Below, piece after piece: positions 11,440-21,996 of a stretch of DNA of 64,000 bases; position 1 is the stretch's first letter, and every line of letters begins with the position of its first letter. The stretch spans positions 1,039,001 to 1,103,000 of the forward strand of contig BRXU01000027.1 of assembly GCA_030267565.1 (NCBI GenBank). Direction: 5' to 3'. Under the pieces are notes generated by a model. It ran no database searches. It was not told the DNA's origin and saw only the letters and a list, made by a program, of their open reading frames with translations. The DNA is from Pleodorina starrii. Taxonomy: Eukaryota; Chlorophyta; Chlorophyceae; Chlamydomonadales; Volvocaceae. Made by a program: the position numbers and the translations under genes.

Positions 11440-13717
11440 TTAGTCGAACAGCGAGAAGCCCATGTCCTCCTCCTCGGAGGGCTCCTCCTTCTTGGGCTCC
11501 TCCTTGGCAGCCGGGGCCGCGGCGGCGCCACCGGCAGCAGGGGCCGCGGCGACGGCGAACTTGGAGGGATCGGCCAGGTAGTCCTTGACCTGTAGAGGCA
11601 CAACAATAACAAAGCGTACGCACAAACGTGTCAGACGTCAACAAGGACCTTCATCCCCGACTGCATCTGATGCGAGTAACCCACACCCACGCCGGCCAGC
11701 GCGCCTCGCCCCGCCACTAGCATGCGGGATGGACACAGACACGGGGTAGCCACCGACCCATCAATCCCAGTCGCCTCTTGATACCGCACCTTCTGGGCCA
11801 GCGGGAAGGTGTAGTCCGTCTCCAGGGCAATGGCCAGGACGTTCTTGTAGCCGTCGATGATGACGTGCGGGGCGGCGGCCAGCGACGGGTAGTTGGCGCC
11901 CAGGGACAGCGCCGCCACCTCGCGGATGGCCGTGATGACCGACGACATCATGTCCTCGTCGGTGATCTCCATCACCTTCGGGTCGTACACGGCGCCCGAC
12001 TCGATCACCTGCGGAAGGCAGACGCAGCAGCGACAGTCAAAGCGCAGACAATGTTACAGACAATTCGTGCGCATGCAGCAATAGAAGGTGCAAGTTGGCG
12101 AGGGTGGCGCCCGCTCGGGGAGTCCGCTTCTTCCTCTACCCTCCTTCGAATGCTCCGCCCCTGGTTAGCAAGCGTCGCTCAACCCATCGGTCCTGGAAGG
12201 TCATATGTGGATGGGAGGCCGCTCAAGGCGCCAGAAGGGAAAGGCACCCGCATCCCACAATGCCGGGGACGACCGCGAAGACGTGCAATGCTCCGCTTGG
12301 CTTCCCAACAATCCATCAGTTGGACCGAACGCAAGCTGCGCGCCCGAACCTCTACTTTTACACAAGCTTATCGCGAGCCCCAGACCACCCAGGCAACCCA
12401 CCTTGAGGATCTGCAGGCCGTACTTGAAGGGCTTGATGCCCAGCTTGGCCAGCAGGGTGGCCTGAGACGCGCCGACGCGGTCGCCGTTCTTGACGACGAC
12501 GACGTCCGACACAATCTCAATGGTACCCTTGTTAATCTTCGTGGCAATGCCCAGGGCCTGGAAGAACGAGGTCTGGGACGGGTCCATGCCGGTGCCGCCG
12601 GCCTTGATGACGACGTCCTCGTTGGCGGTGGCGCCCACGCGAGCGGGGGCACCGACCTTGTACTTGGCAATCTCATCCTTGACCTGTGTAGGGCCGAAGG
12701 ATGGGACGGGCAACCCTCGTTATAAGACGTCTGCAGCAAACAGCGCTATCTCGTGGTAAAGACGTGTGAAGCTATGTGTGCAGCGTACACGGTACAACAA
12801 TGCAGTACCGACTGCATATGTTTAATGAAGCCGGAAGCTGATGGGAAGTACAGCAGCGGTGGCGGTCCAGATACCCAGCCACCTAGAACCCCAGCCCCAT
12901 GCGAACCTGGCTCAGGTCGCCGTTGGTGAAGACAATGCCGACGTTGCCCTCCAGCAGACCCTTCTTGCCGGGCTTCACCAGGCACTCCCAGCGGTTGTCG
13001 CCGGTCTCCTCCAGGTACTTCTCCACGCAGTAGCGCATCATGGTGTTCTTGCCCATCAGGATGACGCTGTTGGGGCGCAGAGCCTGGGGCCCAGAACGGA
13101 ACAGCATGGAAAGGTGCAGCCACACCCATGGTAAGAGTTTTTGGTCAGGCTTAATGTGCCTGCCAAAGGCTCCAACAAAGCCCGCGTCTCGTGATCCGTG
13201 CTCAGTTCGGCGCCTTGACGTATTTGCAACCAATTATTGAAGCCAGGAAGATTATTAGGAAGCAGGGGGGACGGGGTAGCACAGAACACTGGGAGCTGGA
13301 TGCGCACGCGCACGCAACCAATGAACTGCATAGCCAACCCCATTCATTTGAGAAACTGAGGGGGAGACAGGGGTGCTTAGAGGGAACTGCTTCGTCTCGG
13401 AGACCACGACATCGTGCTTGTTATGCCCGGACAGAAGGGCTCCCAAGTGCCCCATGAAGTAAGGCCAACGCCCACCTTGCGGATGTCCATGAACTGCTTA
13501 GAGCCCACATTGTCCGCGTTGACAATGAACGCCTTGTCATAGGTCTGCAGGTACTGACCCAGACGCTTGCGGTACTGCGGGGAGCCGACGCCGGTCGGAA
13601 GAGGCAAAGTGGGGTAAGCGCAACCAGCTCACACGCCTCGAGCTCAGACATCGCAACGTCAACATGACGCAAACTCACGTCCTTCTTCTTCTGAGAAACG
13701 CGCTCCTCGGCCACCAT
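11440..13717 (-). CDS. RPLP0: 60S acidic ribosomal protein P0 (uL10)
   Basis: Base of the ribosomal P-stalk; binds 28S rRNA with uL11 and carries P1/P2 dimers that recruit translational GTPases. Six phase-0 exons: 13679-13717, 13476-13574, 12907-13083, 12402-12683, 11790-12008 and 11440-11589, giving 321 residues (typical 315-320). The N-terminal uL10 fold is clear ([28 protein letters not shown]). The insertion domain has KTSFFQAL-like [14 protein letters not shown] and [12 protein letters not shown]. An Ala-rich hinge leads to the stalk tail [11 protein letters not shown], the common C-terminus of P0/P1/P2. ATG at 13717 gives the conserved [13 protein letters not shown] start. An intron probably lies in the 5' UTR. 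High, constitutive expression is expected from the family. Confidence 0.97.
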
Positions 13718-13721
13718 TTTT

Positions 13722-13885
13722 CTGCAAAATTACAACGGCGCCGCCGCCGCCAGCGTTAGAGGGTCTGATAAACGCAAAATGCGCTCAGTACTGTATGCGT
13801 ATACGTTGTCAGAAAAGAGAATACAGGACATGACAAGCTGAAGAGCCGGGAGCATTTCAACAGAGCTCAACTATAGTGAGCGTAC
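13722..13885 (-). other. Probable 5'-UTR intron of the P0 gene
   Basis: On the minus strand a donor GCTAAG|GTACGC ends at 13886, and an acceptor TTTTGCAG ends at 13722, four bases before the start ATG. The position suits a 5'-UTR intron of the kind common in ribosomal protein genes. Inferred from splice-like sequence only. Confidence 0.5.
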
Positions 13886-14803
13886 CTTAGCTTTCGCTAC
13901 TGTAGGACCAGACCGGGTCTTCACCGGCAGGCAGATTTAACCTAGCAGTAGAAAGAGACAGACAAGGGCCGCGAGCTGAGCAATATCGAGAGAGAGCTGT
14001 ACGGCATCATGGCTCAGCAGCACAGCAGGAACATAATTGCACTTACCTCGCCGATTGTGATCGTCATTCAAAATGCGCGGCAGTAACAGGATCGCCGATA
14101 GCAAAGGCGCATCAGGCTTCGCAGCGGGAACGCTTCCGGTTCCGGCACCAAAGGGCATTGCATTGCATATTTGCATTGCATTGCCCCAAGGGTTCTTACA
14201 TTCAGGCCAAGAATGCATGCGTCGCTCCCTTCATTTTATAGAATTTTAATTGGGCCGTCAACCCACACTCTAATGGCACTTGTCCAAGCAACATAGGAGC
14301 GCCGTTGCTGGTCGGCTTGCACCTGGACAAGGTAGCAGGGACGTGGTTCTTGCATTCCAACCGCAAGCGGACAACATATTTTCCCGGTCGACGACAAGGA
14401 TATGGGTCGAAGATATACCTCCCCAAGTTCGGACACGGGCGTGCCTCCCTCGATACCCGGCTCCCCTCCTTCACACGCCGTAAGCCCGTAAGCGTCGCAT
14501 GTGCTGACGCGGAGCCACGGCCAGCACAATCATTGTCGAATGCCCATGTACATATGCTGTGTTTCTCAGCTTGAAGCGACTTTGAGTCAACAGACCGGTG
14601 CAACTGACAGGTTTGTTGATTTTTGCAACTGGCAGTTGTACGGCCGACAGAAGGACTTTACCAACCAAGCTCTTTGCAACAGCACACCGGTGCTGTTTGA
14701 TTCTAATTTTGACGGAAAGATTGTTTTAGTCAGTATATGACATCATGTTGGAGTAGCGTCGCAGCTACTTGATCTACACGGTTTCCGACAAACCTTGACC
14801 ACC
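13886..14803. promoter_or_regulatory. Divergent intergenic region between P0 and the SGT copy
   Basis: About 0.9 kb separates the leftward P0 gene from the rightward SGT copy 1, so both promoters should lie here. It contains a GCATTGCATT tandem (14157-14186). I could not assign TATA or other elements with confidence. Confidence 0.5.
14157..14186 (+). repeat. GCATTGCATT short tandem
   Basis: The pentamer GCATT is repeated, with one TATTT interruption, over about 30 bp in the P0/SGT intergenic region. Confidence 0.7.
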
Positions 14804-17007
14804 ATGCCGTTCCTTTTACGAACTGGATGGCTGTCAACTATCGTCGCATTATACCTGTTGCCTTCGGTGTTGCGTCACGGCGCGCAAGCTGCAGACGGGC
14901 ATGGTGTCCACATCGCGTACCTCACAGACTGTACCATGTACAGTGACTGGCAGACGGTTGGGATGGTTTTCAGCTATAAGCGATCGCGCCAGCCGCTGGA
15001 CTCGAAGTTGACACGCATCATGTGCTGCACGGACGAGGAGCGGAAGCGCTACAACCAGCAGCTCCTATCCATAGTAGAGACACACGTTGCACCTTCGTTT
15101 GCCAATTACGCGAAAGACGATGATTGGGTGAGCGCCCGGGGGGCGTGTGTATTGCGTCTACAGGGGTATGGTATGCTGGGGGTAGTGAATGCGCGCGTGT
15201 TTGGGGAGGGGGATCCGGGCACGGACGCGGTATGGAGGCATGCTTACACATAACACATAGCTTGGGAAGAATGCCTTCTGCGGGATACGACACAGAGAGG
15301 CGCCGCCCGTCGCCTCCACTTGCTTTCTGTGACTGAGGTTCTTTTCCTCCGAACATTGGCAAAGTCGCAGATGGATCGGCGTAGGGATCGGGCTTCTTGC
15401 GCAAATCCTTGGCGCAAATCCTTGACGCGAAGTACGTATGCATCGCACTCGCACTTGATGCTTGCAGTACGCGGCGTACAACAAGCCGGGTGCTGTGTAT
15501 GACTGGCTCCAGCACGTCACGCCCAAAGAGGACTGGGTCCTGGTAGGTACAGGACGGGCGCCCTTGTTACGGCTTGCCGTGTGCACCATGCCGCTCCCTT
15601 GACATTTGTGAGGTGCCCATTCGGCGGGCACTACTGGACAACGCACTGCGCGCTCACCAGCCTGGAGGGTGAGGCCGGGGATGCATGCCCCTGGCTCACG
15701 GTCAACGCACCGAAGCCGAAAACCGAACCATGGTCACGAGGTCCTGTTGGCGCCCCTCGCAGAATCGTACTGCAGCCATGCTTCTAACCGTTTGCTTGTC
15801 CTGGAAGTCCAGCATTTGTAGCCCGAAGCTCACCACTCGGTCACCGATGTTGTCAACGGCATGGGTATCGCGTCGTCGTCTGAAGCAAGCGCCCTGTGGC
15901 CGCGCAGGTGCTGGATTCAGACATGTACCTGCGGAGGCCCTTCTACCCGCAGTTTTTTAACGCCACTCGCGGCTGGTGCGTCTCGGCTGACTACACGTAC
16001 ATGATCGGGGTGAACAATGAGCTGGCGGACCGCCACATACCTGAAATTGCTCGCCGCGACGACGAGCTGGCGGGACCGCGGGGCCGTCGCGGCGACCAGG
16101 CGAGTTTCAAACCCCCAGTAGTTGGATTTCCTTCGCAGGGACCACCGGCGAATCAGCCTGGCGCGGGGCTGCGGGACTAGACCGAGTCCCCAACCTCCCA
16201 CCTGTTGTCCTATCGGATGCCGTTCCGACCCCGCACAAAGAGCCGCTCTTGCGCTTGCAGCGTACCACAGCGAAGCAACCCCTCTAACCCGCGGGACCCT
16301 GCATGGGATGTTTCCCCTAAGCATTGGAAGGGGGCGCATCTCTCAGGGGCTTTGCATGGCTTGGGTAACGGATGCTCGGAATGTTGTATGCCCGGCGTGC
16401 TCGCTTCAGGTTGGCGGGTTCTTCTTCATGCATCGCGACGACCTCAGCCGGGTGGCTCCCTTGTGGCTGAACTTCACGAAGGACGTGCGCCAGGACCCTG
16501 AGGTAGGCAGCGGATTTAGGCTCCTGACGAAGACACGGTGCATTGGCCAGGCCGCATGCTATTGTCCAAGCCGTCGCGTCATGCGCTCGCCATTCCTTTG
16601 CGGATTGGTGACTATGGCATACGCTTTCTTCGTGCCCGGTGGATCGAGGCTAACCTAAAGCGCTACAACCCTACAACCCTCTAGCTATATCCCGCCTGCG
16701 GCGATTACAGCAGGCGCATCTGTGGAAGTTGTTACGCTGCTGTCCTTTTGAGCGAAACGGCGTCATGTGAGCCTGGTTCTCTCTTGCGTGGCGCGGCTAC
16801 GCAGCTAGAAGCGTCTTGCACCCTCACGGCCCCCAGGCCTGGCGGCTTAGCGGCGATCAATACGTGGAGAAAGGCGGCAGGCCGTGGATTTCGGAGATGT
16901 ACGGGTATGCTTTTGGAGCTGCCAAGGCCAACGTATGGCATAAGTGGGACAAGCGGACCATGATGTACCCCACCTACAGGCCGTCTGGTGAGCCCTGTGG
17001 GAACTAG
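14804..17007 (+). CDS. SGT1-like peptidyl-serine galactosyltransferase, short tandem copy
   Basis: Predicted secretory-pathway GT96-family enzyme adding alpha-galactose to serine in hydroxyproline-rich proteins. Exons 14804-15127, 15468-15542, 15908-16099, 16410-16502, 16837-17007. Signal peptide about residues 1-30, then YLTDCTMYSDWQTVGM, the DSD motif at 136-138, YMIGVNNELADRHIP, VGGFFFMHRDD and RPWISEMYGYAFGAA. All have counterparts in the full-length gene beginning at 17365. The intron after exon 3 has a GC donor. As modelled it reads through the conserved phase-1 donor at 16988 into a stop at 17005, giving 284 residues with no LMHYGL segment, ShKT domain or membrane anchor. Alternatives are a truncated duplicate, or splicing from 16987 into the next gene: an acceptor inside that gene's first exon (before 17421) keeps phase. 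A two-domain protein would then result, as I recall for the Arabidopsis homologue. The domain is clear; the 3' end is not. Confidence 0.75.
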
Positions 17008-17364
17008 CCAAACGGGTTCCTAATCCCGTGTGGGGCGACGATTGTGCCAATAGGATTATAGATGCGGGCTTGCCAATGTGCTTCAGGTAAGTAGGGGCGG
17101 GGGTTCCGAGCTCGGTTAAGATGTTTTGAGGCGGTCGTACTACGTACTTGACCAGCTGTCTGCAGCACGAACAGGATACAAATCGTTTTCTCGGCCCTCC
17201 TGATGTGCCCACGTAGCTGCCTCCGCACTGAACAATCTTGCTGCATTCCTAAGGATGTTTGAAAACGCTTGAAACTCGTCCTGATTGATCTTCCAATGGG
17301 CGCAAAGGCGCCTCTCACTCGCTTCCCTTAAAGTGAATTATTATCTGCTCAAGCGATAGGAAAT
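17008..17364 (+). other. Spacer between the two SGT copies
   Basis: About 360 bp. I searched it for the missing LMHYGL exon of copy 1 and found none. It would contain either the copy-2 promoter or part of a long intron if the copies are spliced together. Confidence 0.5.
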
Positions 17365-20300
17365 ATGTTCGGGAGATTATTAGTTGCAGTTTTTGTGCTG
17401 GTCGTCCAGCATGCCGCGATTGCAGCAGAGGACCGCAAGCCTGTGCACGTAGCGTTCTTGACGGACTGCGCGATGTATTCTGATTGGCAAAGCGTTGGGA
17501 TGGCCTTCAGCTTCAAGATGTCAGGACAGCCAGGCAGTGTGATCCGCGTCATGTGCTGCTCGGAGCAGGATAGGAAACGCTACGACGCGGGTCTTCTATC
17601 CATGGTGGATACATGGGTGGCGCCGGACATGTCGCGCAGTCCGCGCAACGGCGACCGGTACGTTAGTGCGAGTGTTGCACGTAGTATAGGCAAGCACTGG
17701 TAGAATCGTGCCAACCGCCGGGGGCTGGTGCAATTGGCAGGTACGCCGCTTACAATAAGCCCGAGGCGGTCATTGACTGGCTAGACCACAACGTTCCCAA
17801 GCACGACTACGTGCTTGTCTTGGATTCGGATATGGTACTTCGCCGGCCTTTCTTTATTGAGGAGATGGGCCCCAAGAAGGGCCTAGCGGTCGGGGCTCGG
17901 TACACGTACATGATCGGCGTGGCAAACGAGCTGGCTGTGCGCCACATTCCGCACGTGCCCCCCCGGAACGATACCCTGGCCGGACCATACGGCCGGCGGG
18001 CCGACCAAGTCGGGGGTTTCTTCTTCATCCACAAGGACGACCTGAAAGCGATGTCACACGACTGGTTGAAATTTTCGGAGGACGTCCGGATGGATGATCA
18101 GGTGCTGCTGGAAAACACGGGGGAAGCGTGCTCCTGGAGCTTGACGGGCTGTGCTGCCTGGAGCCCCGCCCAAACGCTGCTCGGCGCCTTTCTGTTCTGC
18201 TGCCGTAGTCAAGCCGTAGTCACCGTCGTTATGGCTCGAATCCAGCTGACGCGGTTTCTTATGCCTGCTGTTTTCTCAGGCCTACCGGCTGTCCGGTGAC
18301 GTGTACGCGGTCAATCCTGGTGACCGCCCTTGGATTTCAGAAATGTATGGTTACGCTTTCGGGGCAGCAAACCATGACGTTTGGCATAAGTGGGACACCT
18401 TTTCCATGATCTACCCTGGTTACGAGCCTCGGGGTAGGTCAGATGGTGTGCGTGCTCTCAAGAGTAACCGGTCACAGTCCCGGGTGTAGCTGTGCTGCAA
18501 AGAACTGAAGCGTTGGATGCAAATGTAGAAGCTCAACGCTTTCAGTGGAGCAGTTTATCTGCCATCCCTAAGACGCACAGCAAGCCATGCGTCGACCGCT
18601 CAAACCTGCACAATTAGCGTTCTGTACGGTGTCGTACGGGGACGTTTGAACGAGTGCGGAGATTCACCTCCCGTTGTTCCCGTGCGCCCCCGGATGTATT
18701 TTTTGCTTTTCAATGACACAGAGGGCATTCCCAAGCTGATGCACTACGGCCTCCTGTTCGAGATTGGGAAGAACTACTCGTTCGATAAGCACTGGCACTA
18801 CGACTTTGACGTCACCAAGTGTCCGCCATGGGACCTGAGCGACCCCAAGCGCCGAACGCACGGCATCTTCCCGGAGCCACCCCGACCCAGCTCGCTCGAC
18901 AAGGTGAGTCGGCCGGCATGGCAAGGGGCTGTGAACAGGCACCCGGAGGATACTCGGGGGACTGGCCTCGGCAGGGGTTAAATGGGGCTAGTGGAAGCTT
19001 GCCAGTGTCTCCTCCGAGGCGATCGTCATACCTGCTTTACTAAAGTCTAAACAATGCCCTTCGTAAATTGTGCAGACCGACTTCCTGGGCTTCTACCGGG
19101 ACCTGCTGGCCATCGAGACAATCTCCACCCTGAACGCGGGCTTTTGCGATTACCACATCTCCCACTGCCCGCCCAATGAGCAGCTGATCACTGTGTGCAA
19201 AGAGGTGAGTTTGTGCGGCACAGAAGGTGCGTAAGAAAGAAGATACCGCAGCGAAAGAACGGAGACGGCGTTAGCGAACGGACCCGGAACCCAACACAGG
19301 AGGTGGGCTCGATTGCCGTGGTCCTACGTATACAACATGTATCGTCGATTGCCGGGCTCCACTCGTACGGCTTGCATGATTACCACCTCCGTACCTACGT
19401 ATGGGCACACCTCGTCATCGGCCTTCCAGGTGTTCAGCGTGTACAACGAGGCTCGCGAATACCTCCAGGAGGCGGAGGCTCGTTACGACTGCCAGGACTT
19501 CCACGTAAGTCCCGAGTGGTCCCCGCGCCTTTACGAGGCACGAACCTTCAGTGACAATATGAAACAATATGGTCCGTGGGTTAGAGGTACGACCCTACTC
19601 CGCGAATCCAACTGTCCTTGCGCAGACCAACGCATTCAGTGGCTAGTTCTACCCTTGCTTCAATCGTGCCTCCGTAACCCTTAACTCCGAAACACGGTGC
19701 CCCCTGATTCATGCCCCTCGGTTCACAACCACAGCCCAAGTGCGAGGAGTGGGTGAAGCAGGGCGAGTGTGTCAAAAACGAGGGATACATGACCGAGAAC
19801 TGCCGCAAGGCGTGCGGCCGCTGCAGCCCGCAGAAGATGTTCTTCCCGGAAACGACCACCAAGGTGCGTGGGAGGATTGGATGCTTAGCGGGTCTGCGGC
19901 TGTTTGACGCACAAGCAATCGCGTGACATTGCAATCGCCACCCGCCACACACACACACATCCTGAGTTTGGCCAGTTACACGCGGGCGCGTCATGCAACC
20001 CGCAAACCAATGTTATGAAGGTGATTAGGACCTGCAAGGCGCGGTGTGAATGGCCCTGCCTTGACATATGTTTCATGTAGGATTTGGAGGAGAAGCTGGC
20101 GAAAATGGCCAAGGAGCTGCAGCCGTTGTCGGAGGACCCTGACTCGCAGAAGGGGGCCACGGGTACCTCACCCAAGGACAGTGCCAGCCCGCTGGTGGTG
20201 CCCAAGCACGAGCAGCCCGTCGTGGTTGTTCCCCGTAACACCCAACCCACGGTGCGCGAGGGCATAGCACGGACCGCTGCGGTTCCTGTACCGGGTGTAA

Positions 20301-21013
20301 AGTGGGCGGCGGGTAATGGCAACGCAGCATTAACGAGCTAGTTTCTCGGCTTATCGTTGGACGTGTCCCCTTTGTTTCGCGTCTTGCCTTGCCCGAAGGT
20401 TGTGGCCTCGCCGCCGCCGAGCACGCCGCCGCCCAGCTCGCCGCCGCCCGTGGCAAGCCCGCCGCCGAGCCCGCCTCCAAACTCACCGCCGCCGAGCCCG
20501 CCGCCCTCGTCACCGCCGCCGACGGCAAGCCCGCCGAAGGCGCAGAGCGAGAAGCAGCTGATGGTGCGCTGCTATCGGCTCTCACTGCCGATCGCCGAGG
20601 TCAAGGATTGTGTTAGCGCCGCCAAGAAGGGCGTTGCCTACGAGCCCAAGACGACGACCGACTCATCGGGCAAGACGGATGCGGGCAAGGTGGTTTCGGA
20701 GGCGGACGCAGGCAGCACTGCTGCTGACGGTGGCCGGAAGGCCTCCTTGGGCAGCAAGCAGTCTGGCAACAGCCGGAATATGCGCGATCTGGAAGACCTG
20801 ACGCTCACGCAGCATGATGAGGAGGCCAAGAAGGGCGCGGCGCCGGTACTGGACCCGCCCGTGGTCGGCCCCTCGCTGCATGCGCTGGTGGGTCGGCTCA
20901 ACAAGTGGCAGGCGCTGCTGCTGTGGCTGCTGGTCGTCGTGGCGTTCCTGGCCATCATGCCACGCATTGCACGCCTGCGGCGACGTGCGCGGTCAGGCAT
21001 GCGCACTGAGTAG
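17365..21013 (+). CDS. SGT1: Peptidyl serine alpha-galactosyltransferase, full-length (SGT1-like)
   Basis: Golgi/ER enzyme expected to O-galactosylate serine in extensin-like wall glycoproteins (family GT96, characterised in Chlamydomonas and Arabidopsis). Nine exons: 17365-17657, 17741-18101, 18280-18433, 18722-18903, 19076-19204, 19430-19504, 19735-19863, 20081-20251, 20399-21013; 702 residues. Order: signal peptide about 1-20; glycosyltransferase domain 25-320 with DSD at 126-128, VGGFFFIHKDD and RPWISEMYGYAFGAA; EGIPKLMHYGL at the exon 3/4 junction; a six-cysteine ShKT domain (Cys394, 401, 410, 421, 425, 428); a Pro-rich SPPP segment 499-547; a membrane segment about 669-685; and an Arg-rich tail, giving type I topology. 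TGTAA follows at 21201. Copy 1, just upstream, shares two intron positions but has two extra introns. The family call is strong; linkage specificity is by analogy. Confidence 0.88.
19242..19300 (+). repeat. Interspersed repeat, GATACCGCAGCG family
   Basis: Intron copy in SGT1. The core GATACCGCAGCG is followed by GGAGACGGCGTTAGCGAACG and then GACCCGGAACCCA. It is almost identical to the copy at 46241-46310. Confidence 0.85.
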
Positions 21014-21996
21014 GCACTAAGCCGCGCACCACGCTGCTGTTGTGCCAGGCGAGGAGAAAAGCGAGTAGGATATGTAGGCTGTATGCGCTTACAGCCTCGC
21101 TGTCTGTTAGGTTTGGTACCGCATAGCTCGCTTCATGGTTGGTCGATCTGGTCCGCGCCGAAGCTTGGTGTTGTGGAGGGCTAGGTGAAGTATAGTTTGA
21201 TGTAAGGCGGCCAGTGGTAGCTCGCGATCTGAAGTCATGACGGAGGCGGCGTGTCTACCCAGCACGCTGTGTTTTTACTAAACGGCACGAATTGACGATG
21301 ACCTTGGTGTGGAGGATCAGAACTAGGTAGGTGCGCGTTGGGGTGGAATCGCGTTGGGGCACTCCCCTAACGTAATCGCATAGGGTTGGGTTTTTGGCAG
21401 ACTGGCCTGCCATGAAGTAGCGAGAGCCGATGCCGTATGGCATCATATTTGCACGCTTGCGGAGGCTGGGCGTCCAGACGCGCTTGGTGACTCACGAATG
21501 GCCTGTGTAAGAGATCAGCAGGGGTTACAACCGCAGCGCCGCATTACATGGATGAAAGGGACGCACCCAGAAGTGGTCGTGCCACGCCTAGAATGTGCAT
21601 GTCCATTGTGAGACTTGGCAGTCGTGCGCCCTGAGCCACCCTCTCAACGTACCGCCTGACACGATAGTTCGTCGGCTTTCCTCCCCAGCAGTGGCATGGG
21701 CCAAGACAGCCCTTCAGGGCTGTGCAAGTGTAACACGCAGCGTCCCTGAGCGCATTCGAATTCCGACCGCTGAACCGCGTGCCCTACGCCAACGTTAGGC
21801 TGAAGCCCCCACCCGTGGAGATCGACGCTCCCGCACTTCGCCCCATGGACCATGTTGCAACGAATCACCCCCAGGCGCCGGTATGCAGCCCTGTAGCAGA
21901 CCCCCTTCCGGCCTCGGCCTTCAAGACGATACATACCGGCCTCCCAGATGCAGACCTCATCCTTCCCCGCATCCCCCGCCCAACAACCCCTCGTCA
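21014..21996. other. Convergent intergenic region, SGT1 / uL4m
   Basis: Contains the 3' UTRs of the two convergent genes. TGTAA occurs on the plus strand at 21201-21205 (for SGT1) and on the minus strand at 21544-21548 and 21525-21529 (for uL4m). No further gene was recognised. Confidence 0.6.
21201..21205 (+). terminator. TGTAA polyadenylation signal of SGT1
   Basis: TGTAA 188 nt after the SGT1 stop codon; canonical volvocine poly(A) signal. Confidence 0.7.
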
